From: Bryobacteraceae bacterium | GTDB lineage: Bacteria; Acidobacteriota; Terriglobia; Bryobacterales; Bryobacteraceae | NCBI GenBank assembly: GCA_030044325.1 | Contig: JASHWA010000216.1 | Span: 1-7,638, forward strand | Reading direction: 5' to 3' | Length of the DNA stretch: 7,638 bases | Shown here: positions 6,520-7,638 of the stretch, piece by piece | How positions within the stretch are numbered: the first letter of the stretch is position 1 | Layout: every line of letters starts with the position of its first letter | Translations under genes and position numbers: made by a program | Notes under the pieces: generated by a model | Seen by the model: only the letters and a program-made list of their open reading frames with translations | Told to the model about the DNA's origin: nothing | Databases searched by the model: none

Positions 6520-7493
6520 TGTTTCCCCCGCAAGCTTCGACCGGCGCCAGCCAGGTGGACGCGTTGTACATTTTCCTGCTGGTGGTGTGCGGAATCATGA
6601 CGGTGGGGATTTTCCTTGCCGTCGCCATATTCGCGATCAAGTACCGGCGCCGCGACCCGGACGAGATCCCCGCTCCCAATCACGGCTCGGTCATGGTCGA
6701 AACCATCTGGAGCGTGCTTCCGTTCCTGGTGATGCTGGTGATGTTCGCCTGGGGGACGCGCCTGTATTTCGAAAATTACACGCCGCCCAAGGACGCGATG
6801 GACGTGTACGTGGTGGGCAAGCAGTGGATGTGGAAAATCCAGTATCCCGACGGCCAGCGCGAAATCGACGAGCTGCACGTGCCCGTCGGCCAGCCGGTGA
6901 AGCTGATCCTGGCGAACGAAGACGTGATCCACAGCTTCTATATTCCCGCGTTCCGCCTGAAGCACGACGTGGTTCCGGGCAGCTATCAGACCTATTGGTT
7001 CGAGCCATCCGAGCCCGGCCGCTATCACATCTTTTGCGCGGAATACTGCGGCACCAATCATTCGCGCATGATCGGATGGGTGGACGTGATGGACCGGGCG
7101 GCGTATCAGAACTGGGTCGCAGCCGGTTTGGTGGGCGACACCATGGCGCAGCGCGGAGCAAAACTGTTCGCCAAGTACGGCTGCGCGAGCTGCCACACGC
7201 TCCAGACCACCCCGAGCCCGTCGCTCGCGAATCTTTTCGGCCATCCGGTGCAGCTCGAAAACGGCCAGACGGCGATGGCGGACGAAGGCTTTCTGCGCAC
7301 CGCGATTCTCAATCCCAACCAGCGGCTGGTGAAGGGTTATCGCGCCAACGTGATGCCGGTTTTCGAAAATCAGATCAACGAGGAAGAGCTGCTCGACCTG
7401 ATGGTGTACATCAAGAGCCTCTCCGAGTCGCAGCCCGCGGCGGGCGTGAATCCGCCGCGCGCCGCGCCTCAAAAACAGGGAGCAAAACAATGA
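6519..7493 (+). CDS. coxB: Cytochrome c oxidase subunit II with fused cytochrome c domain (caa3 type)
   Basis: Subunit II accepts electrons and passes them through CuA to subunit I. The 324-residue product has two helices (about 15-40 and 62-84, with E61-TIW before the second), then the CuA cupredoxin domain. Electron-entry aromatics are W103-M-W105. CuA ligands are complete: His138 in IHSFYIP, C173-A-E175-Y-C177, His181 and Met184. A cytochrome c domain follows (about 208-305) with C222-A-S-C225-H226 and probable axial Met279 in ANVMP, so this is a caa3-type subunit. The tail (about 306-324) is a Pro/Ala/Gln-rich extension. The ATG at 6519 shares one base with the sco stop and has AAGGGAG (6505-6511) 7 nt upstream; the frame is open further upstream to 5943 but that part is a shadow of sco. 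No lipobox or cleavable signal is evident; the first helix serves as anchor. It overlaps coxA by 4 nt. Confidence 0.97.
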   Translation: MFPPQASTGASQVDALYIFLLVVCGIMTVGIFLAVAIFAIKYRRRDPDEIPAPNHGSVMVETIWSVLPFLVMLVMFAWGTRLYFENYTPPKDAMDVYVVGKQWMWKIQYPDGQREIDELHVPVGQPVKLILANEDVIHSFYIPAFRLKHDVVPGSYQTYWFEPSEPGRYHIFCAEYCGTNHSRMIGWVDVMDRAAYQNWVAAGLVGDTMAQRGAKLFAKYGCASCHTLQTTPSPSLANLFGHPVQLENGQTAMADEGFLRTAILNPNQRLVKGYRANVMPVFENQINEEELLDLMVYIKSLSESQPAAGVNPPRAAPQKQGAKQ

Positions 7494-7638
7494 GCACTAC
7501 TCTCCCGCGCCCGCAGATCGAGGCGGTGAACTACCTGAACGTGGATTACGGCTGGAAATCCTGGCTGTTCACCACCGATCACAAGCGCATCGCGCTGCTG
7601 TACCTGTTCTCGATCACGGCGATGTTCGGCATCGGCGG
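7490..7638 (+). CDS. coxA: Cytochrome c oxidase subunit I, N-terminal fragment (3' end outside window)
   Basis: Subunit I of the haem-copper oxidase reduces oxygen and pumps protons. Only 49 codons are visible: a polar leader of about 20 residues, then SWLFTTDHKRIALLYLFSIT (24-43), the standard opening of the family, with the DHKRI element just before the first membrane helix. The haem and CuB ligands lie beyond the window, so the oxidase subfamily cannot be checked directly. The ATG at 7490 overlaps the coxB stop (ATGA) and has AGGGAG at 7477-7482 with a 7-nt spacer. The gene is cut by the window edge, not broken. Together with coxB it indicates a caa3-type, probably A-family, oxidase. Confidence 0.96.
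   Translation, partial: MSTTLPRPQIEAVNYLNVDYGWKSWLFTTDHKRIALLYLFSITAMFGIG

Overview
The window is one uninterrupted run of eight plus-strand genes for the end of an aerobic respiratory chain. It holds the 3' half of actB, then actC, actD, actE and actF (alternative complex III, ACIII, a quinol:electron-acceptor oxidoreductase that replaces the bc1 complex). These are followed by a small single-helix membrane protein I cannot name, a SCO-type copper/thiol protein, coxB (cytochrome c oxidase subunit II with a fused haem c domain, caa3 type) and the first 49 codons of coxA. The window starts inside actB and stops inside coxA, so actA, the first half of actB and most of the oxidase lie outside.

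Organism: the DNA is GC-rich with strongly GC-biased third positions, which explains the many long shadow reading frames. The order ACIII - small protein - SCO - coxB - coxA and the protein wording suggest an Acidobacteriota-like bacterium. That is judgement from memory; other ACIII carriers such as Gemmatimonadota, Myxococcota or Planctomycetota cannot be excluded.

Layout: 1-1539 actB (3' part); 1556-2962 actC; 2946-3506 actD; 3496-4158 actE; 4155-5336 actF; 5336-5707 small membrane protein; 5704-6519 sco; 6519-7493 coxB; 7490-7638 coxA (5' part). Only the actB-actC junction has a gap (16 nt). All other junctions overlap by 1 to 17 nt, so the set looks like one translationally coupled operon. 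I see no internal promoter, terminator, RNA gene, CRISPR array or insertion sequence, and no gene-free stretch longer than 16 nt.

How it works together: ActC, and perhaps ActF, handle quinol in the membrane. Electrons pass through the iron-sulphur clusters of ActB and the haems of ActA (off-window) and ActE. They can then go to the haem c domain on CoxB, to CuA, and to the haem-copper centre in CoxA. SCO probably matures CuA. The genetic linkage suggests an ACIII-caa3 supercomplex, but that is inference.

The least ordinary feature is a long imperfect inverted repeat (5710-5785, arms of about 32 bp) that makes up nearly the whole signal-peptide-coding region of sco. It looks like a dispersed palindromic repeat that has become part of the gene. 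The small protein before sco is the other item worth following up.
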